In this document: piece after piece, positions 1-8,546 of the stretch
Numbering within the stretch: position 1 is the first letter of the stretch
How the letters are laid out: each line of letters opens with the position of its first letter
Source of the DNA: Bacillus sp. ISL-37
GTDB taxonomy: Bacteria > Bacillota > Bacilli > Bacillales > Cytobacillaceae
Direction: 5' to 3'
NCBI RefSeq assembly: GCF_018613315.1
Contig: NZ_JAGGQL010000007.1
Coordinates: forward strand, 40,199-104,198
DNA: 64,000 nt
Position numbers and translations under genes: made by a program
Notes under the pieces: generated by a model
Seen by the model: only the letters and a program-made list of their open reading frames with translations
Told to the model about the DNA's origin: nothing
Database searches by the model: none

Positions 1-100
1 GCCCTCCGAGGCACACGATGTGCTAGACTCGCCAGCCACAGGACGTGGCGTTTTAGGCGGGCAGCGCTTGTCGGGGCTGAACGAGGCGCTTGCGCTTTTT
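1..100 (+). repeat. Dispersed intergenic repeat, copy 1 (truncated by window edge)
   Basis: The right end, about 62-100 (AGCGCTTGTCGGGGCTGA followed by a GGCGCTTGCGCTTTT end), is nearly identical to copies at 29570-29685, 50724-50762 and, inverted, 59933-60109. The left part diverges from the other copies. It lies just past the stop codon of the convergent yitT-family gene. It is a non-coding family; the function is unknown. Confidence 0.8.
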
Positions 101-119
101 GTTCTGTGTTCGCTGTAAA

Positions 120-1010
120 CTAGTGGATATTTCGCTTTTTGAATCTGCCACCACGCACTTCGGCAATATTTCCGACAGCAAGGAAGGCTGACTCATCCAA
201 TTCCTCAACAATAGATTTCAATTTGGCTTCCTCAAGACGGGTGATGACGCAAAAAATGACCTTTTTGTCATCGCCCGTATATGCACCCTCGCCGGTTAAA
301 TATGTGACGCCACGGCCAAGACGAGCCAGGATGGCTTCGCCTATTTGCTTGTGCTGATCACTTATAATCCACGCAGCTTTCGATTCATCAAGACCGGCAA
401 TGACTATATCAATAGTTTTGAATGCGATGAAGTAGGCAAGGAGTGAATACATCGCACGGTCCCATCCGAAGATAAATCCTGCCGTGCCAAAAATGAAAAT
501 ATTGAAAAACATAATGACTTCCCCAACAGAGAAGGGCAGTCTCCTATTTGCCAGGATAGCAAGGATTTCCGTTCCGTCTAGTGAACCTCCATACCTTATC
601 ACTATTCCGACCCCGGCTCCTAAAACTATTCCACCGAATACGGTTGCAAGAAGTAAATCTTCTGTAAATACAGGCCAATCATGCAGAAAGCTAGTCGTTA
701 AAGATAAGACAGTGATTCCCAATAGGGTGGATAGTGCAAAGGTTTTTCCAATTTGTTTATAGCCAATGAAAAAGAATGGAATGTTGAGAACAAAGATAAA
801 GAGGCCGAGGCGCCAGCCTGTTAAATGTGAGAGGATGATTGAGATACCAACAATACCGCCATCAAGAATTTTGTTCGGGACCAGGAATTCCTCAATTCCC
901 ACGCCCATCAAGATACCACCTAATATGATGAAAAAAATTCTTTTTGCGAGTTTGGTTTTTGTGATGCCCTTATGCTGCTGGACAAGGGCCTGTTCTGGAA
1001 TGCTGTTCAT
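120..1010 (-). CDS. YitT family membrane protein (DUF161 + DUF2179)
   Basis: This is a predicted integral membrane protein of about 296 residues. The N-terminal two thirds hold five to six hydrophobic segments with glycine-rich stretches (GGILMGVGIEEFLVPNKILDGG, seen in pieces) typical of YitT proteins. The C-terminal ~80 residues form the soluble DUF2179 domain (KKVIFCVITRLEEAKLKSIV). The start is set at 1010 because AAGGGGGAAGAA lies just upstream; an upstream in-frame start at 1037 lacks a ribosome binding site. The family is common in several copies per Bacillus genome and its biochemical role is unknown. It stands alone and is followed by a dispersed repeat. Confidence 0.88.
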   Translation of the reverse strand: MNSIPEQALVQQHKGITKTKLAKRIFFIILGGILMGVGIEEFLVPNKILDGGIVGISIILSHLTGWRLGLFIFVLNIPFFFIGYKQIGKTFALSTLLGITVLSLTTSFLHDWPVFTEDLLLATVFGGIVLGAGVGIVIRYGGSLDGTEILAILANRRLPFSVGEVIMFFNIFIFGTAGFIFGWDRAMYSLLAYFIAFKTIDIVIAGLDESKAAWIISDQHKQIGEAILARLGRGVTYLTGEGAYTGDDKKVIFCVITRLEEAKLKSIVEELDESAFLAVGNIAEVRGGRFKKRNIH

Positions 1011-1187
1011 TTCTTCCCCCTTATAAGAATCTTCCAATAATTTTATTTAACTAATTTTATCATAATTGTTAAAGCAAACTAAATTAAAGACCTTTTATTA
1101 TTTAATTTTCCAGTGTTGATTTTAAGGTAATTGGGTAGTAAAAAGGAAGGTTATTGCTTTTAAAAATTGAAAAGGTGTTGTTGCAGA

Positions 1188-2333
1188 TTGAATTTGACTT
1201 TAGTCATTGGAGTTTTTCTATTGGTGCTTTTTTTTATTGGTATGGTCGGAATCAAATTAATAAAAATTCCTGATATATTATTATATATTTTGCTTGGTCT
1301 CATATTATCCTTGGTTATTAAGGAATCTAAGGTAATTGAAGTGGCTGGAGAGATTGGTTTAGTCCTGTTATTTTTCATATTAGGTATGAAGTTTCCAGTC
1401 AAAAGGCTTATTACTAACAGTGCCAAGGTATGGAAAGGTGGTTTGCTGGATGCTTTTCTCGGGATTGTTGTAACTGCAGGGATTAGCATACTGTTCGGAC
1501 TGGATTGGGTATCTTCTTTAATTGTCGGTGGTATTGTCTACGCTACTAGCTCCTCTATTACAGCGAAACTGCTTGTAGATAAAAACAGGGATGAAAACAA
1601 AGAGTCAGAATTCATGCTCCTTATCCTGGTTTTCGAGGATCTAATTGCGCCAATTCTTGTAACCGTACTGATTGGCCTTTCTGGAGAAGGACTTACGGTA
1701 ACCGATTTTGTGATGATCCTCTTGAAAATTGTTCTTCTCGCAGGAATAGCCGTGTTCTTCGCAAGAGTGGTCTTTAAAAAAGCCGAATCAATTTTAAAAG
1801 AGATTGACCAAGATGATATCTTTATCGTGTTGATCACGGGGATTGCGCTAACTTATGGGGGCATCGCAATGCTGCTCGGTTTGTCAGAGGTAATCGGGGC
1901 ATTTCTTGCAGGAATGATGCTTTCAGAGCTTTCAATTAAGGACAAGGTTGAAAAGGCGGCATTGCCAGTAAGAAATATCTTCCTTCCATTTTTCTTCTTG
2001 AACTTTGGTCTTCATATTGAAATGACCAGCGACATTCCGTATTTAGGGCTATTGATTGTTCTAGTGCTGTGGTCATTGATTCATAAATTGATTGTAGGAT
2101 ATATTGGAGGACAATGGTACGGTCTTTCAAGAAGTGATTCCTTGAAGGCAGGCCTATCGCTCACACAAAGAGGGGAATTCTCCGTCATTATAGCTGCGCT
2201 GGCAACCGGAGAGTTAAAGATTTTTGCCAGCATTTATATTTTGGTAATTGCCATCATAGGGACGATCATGTTCCAATTGGCCCCGAGGTTGAATAAATTA
2301 ATTGTTGAAAAAGTGCAAGAAAAGACTAGTTAA
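1188..2333 (+). CDS. Cation:proton antiporter, CPA2/KefB type
   Basis: The protein has about 381 residues with around twelve hydrophobic segments covering nearly all of its length, the layout of a Na+/H+ exchanger (KefB) domain without a C-terminal TrkA-N/TrkA-C regulatory domain. Typical features are the acidic motif LVFEDLIAPI in a membrane segment, SEVIGAFLAGMMLSEL, and SLTQRGEFSVIIA near the C-terminus, as in KefB/YhaU-like exchangers. It probably exchanges Na+ or K+ for H+; the substrate cannot be read from sequence. The TTG at 1188 is chosen because AAAGGTG lies ten bases upstream. A TTG at 1167 is also in frame. No YhaT-like partner gene is adjacent, and a strong terminator follows. 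Confidence 0.85.
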   Translation: MNLTLVIGVFLLVLFFIGMVGIKLIKIPDILLYILLGLILSLVIKESKVIEVAGEIGLVLLFFILGMKFPVKRLITNSAKVWKGGLLDAFLGIVVTAGISILFGLDWVSSLIVGGIVYATSSSITAKLLVDKNRDENKESEFMLLILVFEDLIAPILVTVLIGLSGEGLTVTDFVMILLKIVLLAGIAVFFARVVFKKAESILKEIDQDDIFIVLITGIALTYGGIAMLLGLSEVIGAFLAGMMLSELSIKDKVEKAALPVRNIFLPFFFLNFGLHIEMTSDIPYLGLLIVLVLWSLIHKLIVGYIGGQWYGLSRSDSLKAGLSLTQRGEFSVIIAALATGELKIFASIYILVIAIIGTIMFQLAPRLNKLIVEKVQEKTS

Positions 2334-2366
2334 GCATTAAAGGGCAGCCCTTTAATGCTTTTTTTA
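2334..2366 (+). terminator. Rho-independent terminator of the antiporter gene
   Basis: A 12-bp perfect stem (AGCATTAAAGGG / CCCTTTAATGCT) with a three-base loop is followed by a run of seven T, right after the antiporter stop codon. Confidence 0.93.
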
Positions 2367-2439
2367 GTCTAAAGAAACTATCGGTATACTTCATCCGGCA
2401 TTCATACAGCATATAGAATAACCAATGATAAACCCTTTT

Positions 2440-2646
2440 CTACTCCAAAATCTCCTTAACACGGCCAACCTGTCCGTCCTCAAGCCTTACTTTAATCCCG
2501 TGAGGATGCGTGCTGGAATTGGTAAGGAGATCTTTTACGATGCCTTGAGTAAGTTTTCCTGTTTTCTGGTCAGCTTTAAGAACAATATTTACCTTCAAGC
2601 CGAGTTTGATTTCATTTCGGTTTGTGCCATCTTTTCTATTGGACAT
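2440..2646 (-). CDS. ywbE: YwbE family protein
   Basis: This 68-residue protein starts MSNRKDGTNRNEIKLGLKV and has the KADQKTGKLTQGIVKDLLTN pattern and a conserved HPHGIKVRL motif, matching the YwbE family of small soluble Bacillus proteins. The length agrees with the family (about 65 residues). A TGGAGGG ribosome binding site precedes the ATG. The family has no established function. It lies alone between the antiporter terminator and a divergent gene. Confidence 0.9.
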   Translation of the reverse strand: MSNRKDGTNRNEIKLGLKVNIVLKADQKTGKLTQGIVKDLLTNSSTHPHGIKVRLEDGQVGRVKEILE

Positions 2647-2886
2647 GATAACCCTCCACTAATTTATTTATTAATATATCTTTTAAATAATATAAAGCGA
2701 TCGATGAGTATTCAATTCTACCATTTTTTACATTATTATAAAGTAGGGCTTCTATCATGAACATGTTGCCCTGCTATTCTTAATAGTAATATTCATTAAT
2801 TAAAATTTGATTTTGTATGCGGATCTGGTGGTACGACCAGCAACAATACACCGAAAAAAGCTTATGTGAAAAGGCGAGGGATACAC

Positions 2887-3603
2887 TTGAAGTTATGGAA
2901 ATTGGCTTTACTTATTATTATCATTTTGCTTTTAGTTGGCGGATATTTTTATTTTCAAAAGAAACAGGAAGAAAAATATCACGGACTTACCATTATACCA
3001 GAACGGACTACCGATATTCCTCTTTATAGTGGTTTAAAACCTGCCAGTCCGGTTTATATTACAGAGGGTGATCATTGGGAAGAAATCTTGCATTTTTATA
3101 AAAAGGAGCTTCCAAAAAACGGATGGACTTTGAGAATGTCGCAAGCTTCATCAGATACTATGGAGGATGGTGCTGGATTTATTTCTTATTGGGAAAAAGA
3201 TAACACACCCTGGGTATTATCAATAAGTACGGCCTATTTCAAGAATTCGAATCAAACAGAAGTTGTTTTTGATAAAAGCGAGAGATTGAATGCTGCCCCT
3301 TGGATCGATACAGAAGTTTCGGAAATATGTATCAACGAACAGCCGGATCGAAGCGATGATTGCTTCATAATGACAGACAGTCAAGCAATTGAACAGATTG
3401 TCAGTTTGATTAATGGAGCTATAGAATCAGATCCGCAACAAGCTTATTATAACGGTAAAAGTGTTATTGATTTTGGAAGCATAACAATTGATGTATACTA
3501 CGACTTGGAAAAAGGGATTTATTTCGTTTCTGATAAAGGGGCAAAATGGATGAAACCAGAAAGAGAATTCTTCGAGTTGACGAGAATATCCAAGGAATAT
3601 TGA
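2887..3603 (+). CDS. Hypothetical membrane-anchored protein
   Basis: This is a protein of about 238 residues that I do not recognise. It begins with a short basic stretch and one hydrophobic segment (WKLALLIIIILLLVGGYFYF) acting as signal anchor, followed by a charged linker and a soluble extracytoplasmic domain of about 200 residues rich in aromatic residues. Two cysteines (in EICINEQ and DDCFIM) lie close together and could pair outside the cell. The TTG at 2887 has AGGCGAGGG six bases upstream; a GTG at 2866 is in frame but lacks a good site. It is monocistronic with no clear terminator. Confidence 0.72.
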   Translation: MKLWKLALLIIIILLLVGGYFYFQKKQEEKYHGLTIIPERTTDIPLYSGLKPASPVYITEGDHWEEILHFYKKELPKNGWTLRMSQASSDTMEDGAGFISYWEKDNTPWVLSISTAYFKNSNQTEVVFDKSERLNAAPWIDTEVSEICINEQPDRSDDCFIMTDSQAIEQIVSLINGAIESDPQQAYYNGKSVIDFGSITIDVYYDLEKGIYFVSDKGAKWMKPEREFFELTRISKEY

Positions 3604-3856
3604 TTTTATGGATAGTCTTTCTCCCTGGCTTGGATTATTAAACAGCACAGGAGTATTATTTACCTAGGACAACTTGATTATTTGCGTGTAATTGCAGGTT
3701 TAAAGAAGATTAATTATTGATAAAGGTGTATCCTATTATTAAATAATTTTAGTTTTTTTAGAACAGACACTAAAACAATACTCAAGTATTTTGAGTGGGA
3801 TTTCAAAAAATTTTTCGAAAAGAACATAAGTACAAAGAAAAAAGGATGTGACCTTT

Positions 3857-4672
3857 GTGAATTCAACTTCAGCAGTAGCAAATGAACTACAACAAAATTC
3901 CGAAACAATCGCAAAGGAAATGGTAAATTCCATACTGGATTTAATTGGTATGGAGATACCAAAGCAGGAAATTGACCAGGCAATTGTTGTTTATACTGAG
4001 TACCTTAAATTCCTCGGTGACTCTATCATGAATAAAGATGAAACAACTTCTCAGGGCCTTCTTGAATGGAGCCAGCAAAATGGAGAACGCGAAGCAGCTA
4101 AAGGGGGCAGGATTTCTGACATCCTACTCAGGTATCCTCCTACAAGAATTGTTTTCATTGATAAAATGGCAGAAATTAGTTTATTACATGACGTTAACAC
4201 GGAAGATTTGATTTGGATTAATAAAAGAGTGAACAATATGCTTGATATAAGTATTAATGAAACCGTATTTGCTTTTGAGCGGCAAACCTCGAAACTTATG
4301 AAGGAAGTCCAGGATGAAGTGGATTTATTATCGACTCCAGTCGTTCCGGTACAGGAAAATGTGTCAGTGTTGCCTTTAGTAGGGAAAATGGACCATGACC
4401 GGGCAAGGTTGATCATGGAAAGGGCAATTCCGCTGGTAGCAAAGCAGAAAGTACAGTATTTAATCATTGATTTTTCAGGAATCGTCACAATAGATGCAAC
4501 GATTGCAAAACACATTTTTGATATTCACAATGTTTTGCGGCTGTTAGGGGTGGATTCAATTGCCACTGGAATGAGGCCAGAGCTCGCCCAGGCTGCAGTT
4601 GAGGGTGGAGTAGACTTTTCAAATATCAAAACCTTCGCTAACGTAAAACAGGCCATTGATAGTATCAATTAA
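3857..4672 (+). CDS. rsbRD: RsbR-type stressosome protein, RsbRD-like
   Basis: The protein has about 271 residues with an N-terminal helical globin-like sensor region (about 1-150) and a C-terminal STAS domain (about 155-271). The STAS part has the family pattern YLIIDFSGIVTIDATIAKHI followed by LRLLGVDSIATGMRPELAQ. The threonine in SIATGMRPE matches the second RsbT-phosphorylated site of RsbRA; at the first site the order is D-A-T rather than D-T-A. Known paralogs assemble with RsbS and RsbT into the stressosome that controls sigma-B. The length and divergent sensor best fit RsbRD (YqhA), but RsbRB or RsbRC cannot be excluded. The GTG at 3857 is preferred because AAAGGATG is well spaced from it. 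A HAD phosphatase follows 31 bases downstream. Confidence 0.82.
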   Translation: MNSTSAVANELQQNSETIAKEMVNSILDLIGMEIPKQEIDQAIVVYTEYLKFLGDSIMNKDETTSQGLLEWSQQNGEREAAKGGRISDILLRYPPTRIVFIDKMAEISLLHDVNTEDLIWINKRVNNMLDISINETVFAFERQTSKLMKEVQDEVDLLSTPVVPVQENVSVLPLVGKMDHDRARLIMERAIPLVAKQKVQYLIIDFSGIVTIDATIAKHIFDIHNVLRLLGVDSIATGMRPELAQAAVEGGVDFSNIKTFANVKQAIDSIN

Positions 4673-4703
4673 GAAATGTAAAGCAACTATTAGGAGGATA
4701 AAG

Positions 4704-5450
4704 TTGATTAATAAAAAGCCGGATATCAAACTAATTGCATTGGATATGGATGGAACGCTTCTGGATGAGCGGCACGAGGTATCTGAGGAAAATAGACTAG
4801 CAATCAAAGAAGCCGAAAAAAGAGGGGTGCGTGTTGTTTTAAGTACGGGACGCAGTCTCAAAACAGCAAGGGATTATGTAATCTCGCTAGAGCTGTCTTC
4901 CTATCTTGTAACGGTCAACGGTGGAGAAATCTGGGGACCAAATGGTGAATTGGTACAAAGAAGCATGGTTGATACCGAACACGTCCAATGGATGTATGAA
5001 CTATCACAAAAGCACCAGACGGGTTTTTGGGCGACAAGCAGTGAAAACGTCTGGCGCAATGATATGCCAGATGATCTATTTTCCCAAGAATGGATTAAAT
5101 TTGGCTTCCACATTGAAGCGGACGAAATAAGAGAAAGTGTTCTTAAAGAGTTAAAAGAAAAGGGATTATTCGAGATTAGCAACTCAAGCCTAAAAAATAT
5201 TGAAGTCAATGCACTGGGCATCAATAAGGCCAGGGGATTGCAAAAGGTTTGTGATTTATTGGAGATTTCTATGGAAAATGTCATGGCAGTGGGAGACAGC
5301 CTTAACGACATTGCAATGATTACTGAGGCAGGTCTTGGAGTAGCGATGGGCAATGCTCAGGAAACTGTAAAGGAAGCTGCTGACGATATTACAGGTACTA
5401 ATAAAGAGAGTGGAGTTGCTCAGGCAATCCAAAAATGGGTCCTCTCGTAA
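4704..5450 (+). CDS. Cof-type HAD-IIB hydrolase
   Basis: This 248-residue protein shows all HAD motifs: motif I LDMDGTLLD with nucleophile and acid aspartates, motif II VLSTGR, a lysine in GINKARGL, and motif IV AVGDSLNDIAMI. The cap of about 100 residues between motifs II and III places it in the Cof/IIB subfamily, which acts on sugar phosphates, FMN or other small phosphates. The substrate is not predictable. The TTG start at 4704 follows AGGAGG by six bases. It may be cotranscribed with the rsbRD-like gene 31 bases upstream, and it ends at a bidirectional terminator. Confidence 0.9.
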   Translation: MINKKPDIKLIALDMDGTLLDERHEVSEENRLAIKEAEKRGVRVVLSTGRSLKTARDYVISLELSSYLVTVNGGEIWGPNGELVQRSMVDTEHVQWMYELSQKHQTGFWATSSENVWRNDMPDDLFSQEWIKFGFHIEADEIRESVLKELKEKGLFEISNSSLKNIEVNALGINKARGLQKVCDLLEISMENVMAVGDSLNDIAMITEAGLGVAMGNAQETVKEAADDITGTNKESGVAQAIQKWVLS

Positions 5451-5452
5451 CG

Positions 5453-5483
5453 AAGGAAGCAGCTTGCACTGCTTCCTTTTTTG
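5453..5483. terminator. Bidirectional terminator between convergent genes
   Basis: The stem AAGGAAGCAG / CTGCTTCCTT with a six-base loop is followed by T6 on the + strand. The opposite gene ends immediately beyond it, so it can serve both directions. Confidence 0.9.
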
Positions 5484-7151
5484 TTATACTTGCGGGTGTC
5501 CTGGAACCACTTGCTTGAATCCTTTTGATTCAATATCCTTCACCTGAGCTTTATTATCTGCCAGTTCCACAACAGTGTGTCCATTGACAGCTTCTGCATA
5601 TACATTTTCAACTGATGCCTTTGCGACTCCGGTACCTATTTGAATTGCTTTAGGTGCTGAATGTTTTGCAAGCACATTTCGGATTTTAACATTATCAGCG
5701 CGATTGCTGCCGCCAAAAACCTTTATATCGGATCCTGCATTTGTAAACCCGCTCAATTCCACATTCTTCAAAATTATATTCCTGGAACGATACTGTATGG
5801 CGATCGCTGGTTCACCACCATAGTCATAGGAAGGATCCCCAATCGCCGTAAAATGGTTTACAGCTACATTTTTATATGCTGATACGACCATCGCCCTTGG
5901 CGAGGAATTTGCATATAACTCGGTATGAACCGGCTTGTACGAGATAATATTTGCAGCTCGAATGTTGATAGCTGTTTTAGACTCAGGATCATTTTCCTTG
6001 TGGTGGCCAATATGCCTGAAATTATATGAACGATTGTCATTTACAGATAGATGGCCTATGATGACTACATTATTTGCTGCTGAAGAAGTATGATGAGCTT
6101 TGATTTCTACTCCGCCAAAGCATCTTGCAGTAGAATTGTTTAATAGCCATACATTTCGCGATCCATCATCGATTTCGATTCCATTTGAATTTGAAAAACC
6201 TTTTTTATGGGTTTTCCCGCTTGGGTCGCTCATATGGCAATTTGATATAAAAATATTTTCGCTATGGTGAGTGGTAATGCCATCGTCTCCGAAACCATAG
6301 CCATTAACGTTATCGATCCAGATAAACTCACTTCCGCCACGGGCCCGATAGCCATCGCCATAATAATTATAAAGAGGAGATGAAATATCAAAGCAGTGAA
6401 GCCCTGGATTAACACCTTCGACATCCTTCACCCAGCCATATTTTACATTGGCATATAGCAGGCAGCTGGAATGATTTCCCCAGGTACTTGTCTTTTCAAC
6501 ATTTCCCAAACGTTCAACATTCCAATCCAACGTCATTCCCTTCACAGATACATTCCAATTTCCGGTACGATGGTTTTTATTCGTTATAAGTCTCCTGCCT
6601 TTGGGTGCTGAGTCGTGAAGTTTGATGACCGTTTTCCTTTTTCCTGCACCAACCAAATAGGTAAAGGAAGGCAACTTTATCTCTTTTACTACATAAACAC
6701 CTTCAGGAATATATACTTTCACACGGCCTTTGCCTAGAGCCATTCGAAAAGCCTCTGTACAATCAGTTTTTCCATCACCAATTGCACCAAAGTCTTCAAT
6801 ATAGACTTCACGATTGATTTCCTTCAGTAAATGTTTATATTCCTCATTCAATCTTTCCATCCACTCGGGATAGACATTGCCGTTTTGATCAACAACGGTC
6901 GCATAGTTCCTAATGTTATCGAATGCGGATTTAGTCTGAATTATTCTCCTTAGACTTGCACCAAAATTACTGAAAAAAGAAGATATACCTTTATTGTTTT
7001 TCCTGTTTAAAGGTCTGAAATCCTCACTTGCTTCTTTGAATAATTCATTTGTCTCTTTAACCAGTTCATTTATATTTAAATTTTTTCCTGATAACTGTGA
7101 AATCAGCTCAGCATTTATTTTAGGATCATGATTCCTATCTATCATTACCAT
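5484..7151 (-). CDS. Right-handed beta-helix protein, pectate lyase superfamily type
   Basis: The protein has 555 residues. Residues 1-115 are charged and partly helical (LNINELVKETNELFKEAS). Then comes the classic entry to a Pectate_lyase_3/GH28-like beta-helix, IEDFGAIGDGKTDCTEAFR and VYIPEGVYVVKEIKLPS, followed by about 400 residues of irregular parallel-helix repeats rich in N, G and V. No signal peptide or membrane segment is visible, unlike secreted pectinases. This layout recalls phage tailspikes and glycan-modifying enzymes. A typical catalytic set could not be assigned. AAGGTGGG precedes the ATG. It is monocistronic, facing the HAD gene. Confidence 0.78.
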   Translation of the reverse strand: MVMIDRNHDPKINAELISQLSGKNLNINELVKETNELFKEASEDFRPLNRKNNKGISSFFSNFGASLRRIIQTKSAFDNIRNYATVVDQNGNVYPEWMERLNEEYKHLLKEINREVYIEDFGAIGDGKTDCTEAFRMALGKGRVKVYIPEGVYVVKEIKLPSFTYLVGAGKRKTVIKLHDSAPKGRRLITNKNHRTGNWNVSVKGMTLDWNVERLGNVEKTSTWGNHSSCLLYANVKYGWVKDVEGVNPGLHCFDISSPLYNYYGDGYRARGGSEFIWIDNVNGYGFGDDGITTHHSENIFISNCHMSDPSGKTHKKGFSNSNGIEIDDGSRNVWLLNNSTARCFGGVEIKAHHTSSAANNVVIIGHLSVNDNRSYNFRHIGHHKENDPESKTAINIRAANIISYKPVHTELYANSSPRAMVVSAYKNVAVNHFTAIGDPSYDYGGEPAIAIQYRSRNIILKNVELSGFTNAGSDIKVFGGSNRADNVKIRNVLAKHSAPKAIQIGTGVAKASVENVYAEAVNGHTVVELADNKAQVKDIESKGFKQVVPGHPQV

Positions 7152-7330
7152 CTTGTTCCCACCTTTTTTAAAAAGCTGCTTGAATATTATTTCCCGCCAG
7201 AGGGGGAGGATAATCTTTTCGCACCTTAAAATACTAATCTTTAATCGTTCAGTATTATTGATATGTTTTATTCCATTAAAGGAGGTTATGTTAAAATATA
7301 AGCGTTCTCATTAGAGAGTGAGGGGTTTAG

Positions 7331-8413
7331 ATGATTACTTTAGGTCCAAGAGTTTTAAAAACAGGAGTGGCCGTTGCACTTGCTTTATACATAACAGAAT
7401 GGATTGGATTGGAGCCCCCTGTCTTTGCTGCAATCGCAGCAACCTTTACAATCCAGCCATCGATTTATCGATCATGGAAACAAGTATTAGAGCAATTCCA
7501 GGCGAATACACTCGGTGCGATCATCGCGATTGCATCCATTTATTTATTCGGAAACAATCCATTTGTCATTGGGTTTGTTACTGTTGTAGTAATTATCATT
7601 AGCTTGAAGCTTAAAATGGAAAGTTCAATATCTTTAACGCTAATCACAGTTTTAATCATGATGAGTTCACATGAATTCAACGGAATTTTAACAGCAGCAA
7701 ATAAATTTATCATTGTCCTTGTTGGGATGGGGTCTGCTTTCTTTGTTAATTTAATTGTCTCACCACCAAATTTCAACAAGAATTTTACCGAAACAATGAA
7801 TAATAGCTTTAGAACCATGTCCTTGTTAATCAGGACAGCTATATCCAATGAGCTGACAGAAAAAACATATCAGGATCAATGGAGTCAATTGAGAAAGGAC
7901 GTAGCCAAGCTTGAGGACCTTTATAAAATACTCGATGAGGAAAGAAAGAAAATTTCAAAGGTAAAACCTCTCGACGTGAGGGAATTGGTAGTGTTCAAGC
8001 AAATGCTTGCCTGCCTTCAGCAAGGCTTGAGACTCTTGGATATCGTTGAGGACCATTTTTTTCAAAGTCGGCCAGAACGGGAGGATACAAAGGAATTTGA
8101 TGAACAATTTGAAGAACTGATTCAATACCATGAGATGATCCTCCTTAAATATTTGGGGAAAATCAGGGAGCTAGACATGGAAAATACTCTTAGACAAAGC
8201 GGATTATTCCTTGAATCGATCATGGAGGACAGGTCAATAGAAAGGAATGATAGATTGCGGTTAACGATCATTGGTTCTGCGATTTATGACTACGCTTTTC
8301 AGCTTGACCGTCTGAATGAGTTGATTGATCAGTATCAAAATAGAAAAGTAGATACTGAAAACACCAGAGGACTTTTTAAAGGAATAAATTTTTTTAAAAG
8401 GAACCGAAACTAA
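7331..8413 (+). CDS. Aromatic acid exporter family protein (FUSC/ArAE-like)
   Basis: This 360-residue protein has an N-terminal half with four to six hydrophobic segments (GVAVALALYITEWIGLEPPV, FAAIAATFTIQP, FVIGFVTVVVIIISL, NKFIIVLVGMGSAFFVNLIV) and a long charged, helical cytoplasmic C-terminal half. This matches the ArAE_1 (DUF939) branch of the fusaric acid resistance/aromatic acid exporter superfamily. Efflux of an aromatic acid is known for some relatives, but no substrate is established for this branch. A GAGGGG site precedes the ATG. It stands alone between a divergent beta-helix gene and an M48 peptidase. Confidence 0.83.
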   Translation: MITLGPRVLKTGVAVALALYITEWIGLEPPVFAAIAATFTIQPSIYRSWKQVLEQFQANTLGAIIAIASIYLFGNNPFVIGFVTVVVIIISLKLKMESSISLTLITVLIMMSSHEFNGILTAANKFIIVLVGMGSAFFVNLIVSPPNFNKNFTETMNNSFRTMSLLIRTAISNELTEKTYQDQWSQLRKDVAKLEDLYKILDEERKKISKVKPLDVRELVVFKQMLACLQQGLRLLDIVEDHFFQSRPEREDTKEFDEQFEELIQYHEMILLKYLGKIRELDMENTLRQSGLFLESIMEDRSIERNDRLRLTIIGSAIYDYAFQLDRLNELIDQYQNRKVDTENTRGLFKGINFFKRNRN

Positions 8414-8546
8414 GCATATTAGTTGATGAAAATATCAGGTATCCAAAAAAGGTAAAATAAGGTCTTTATTCCTATAAAAAACATCTATGCCAATTAATAA
8501 AAATCTCCTATAATCTATATAATTGTGATTAAGGAGACATTGGGAA

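Noticed and set aside
2817-3029. 70-codon ORF overlapping the start of the membrane-anchored protein at 2887
   Set aside because: Different frame, no ribosome binding site, and the overlapping gene has a clear signal anchor and full-length frame.
3698-3716. GTTTAA before the rsbRD-like gene as a sigma-B promoter
   Set aside because: The only GGTGTA-like -10 lies more than 20 bases away, outside the accepted sigma-B spacing.
5484-7151. Prophage involvement suggested by the tailspike-like beta-helix and the G39P-like gene at 44798
   Set aside because: The two genes are 38 kb apart and no integrase, terminase, capsid or lysis genes were seen.
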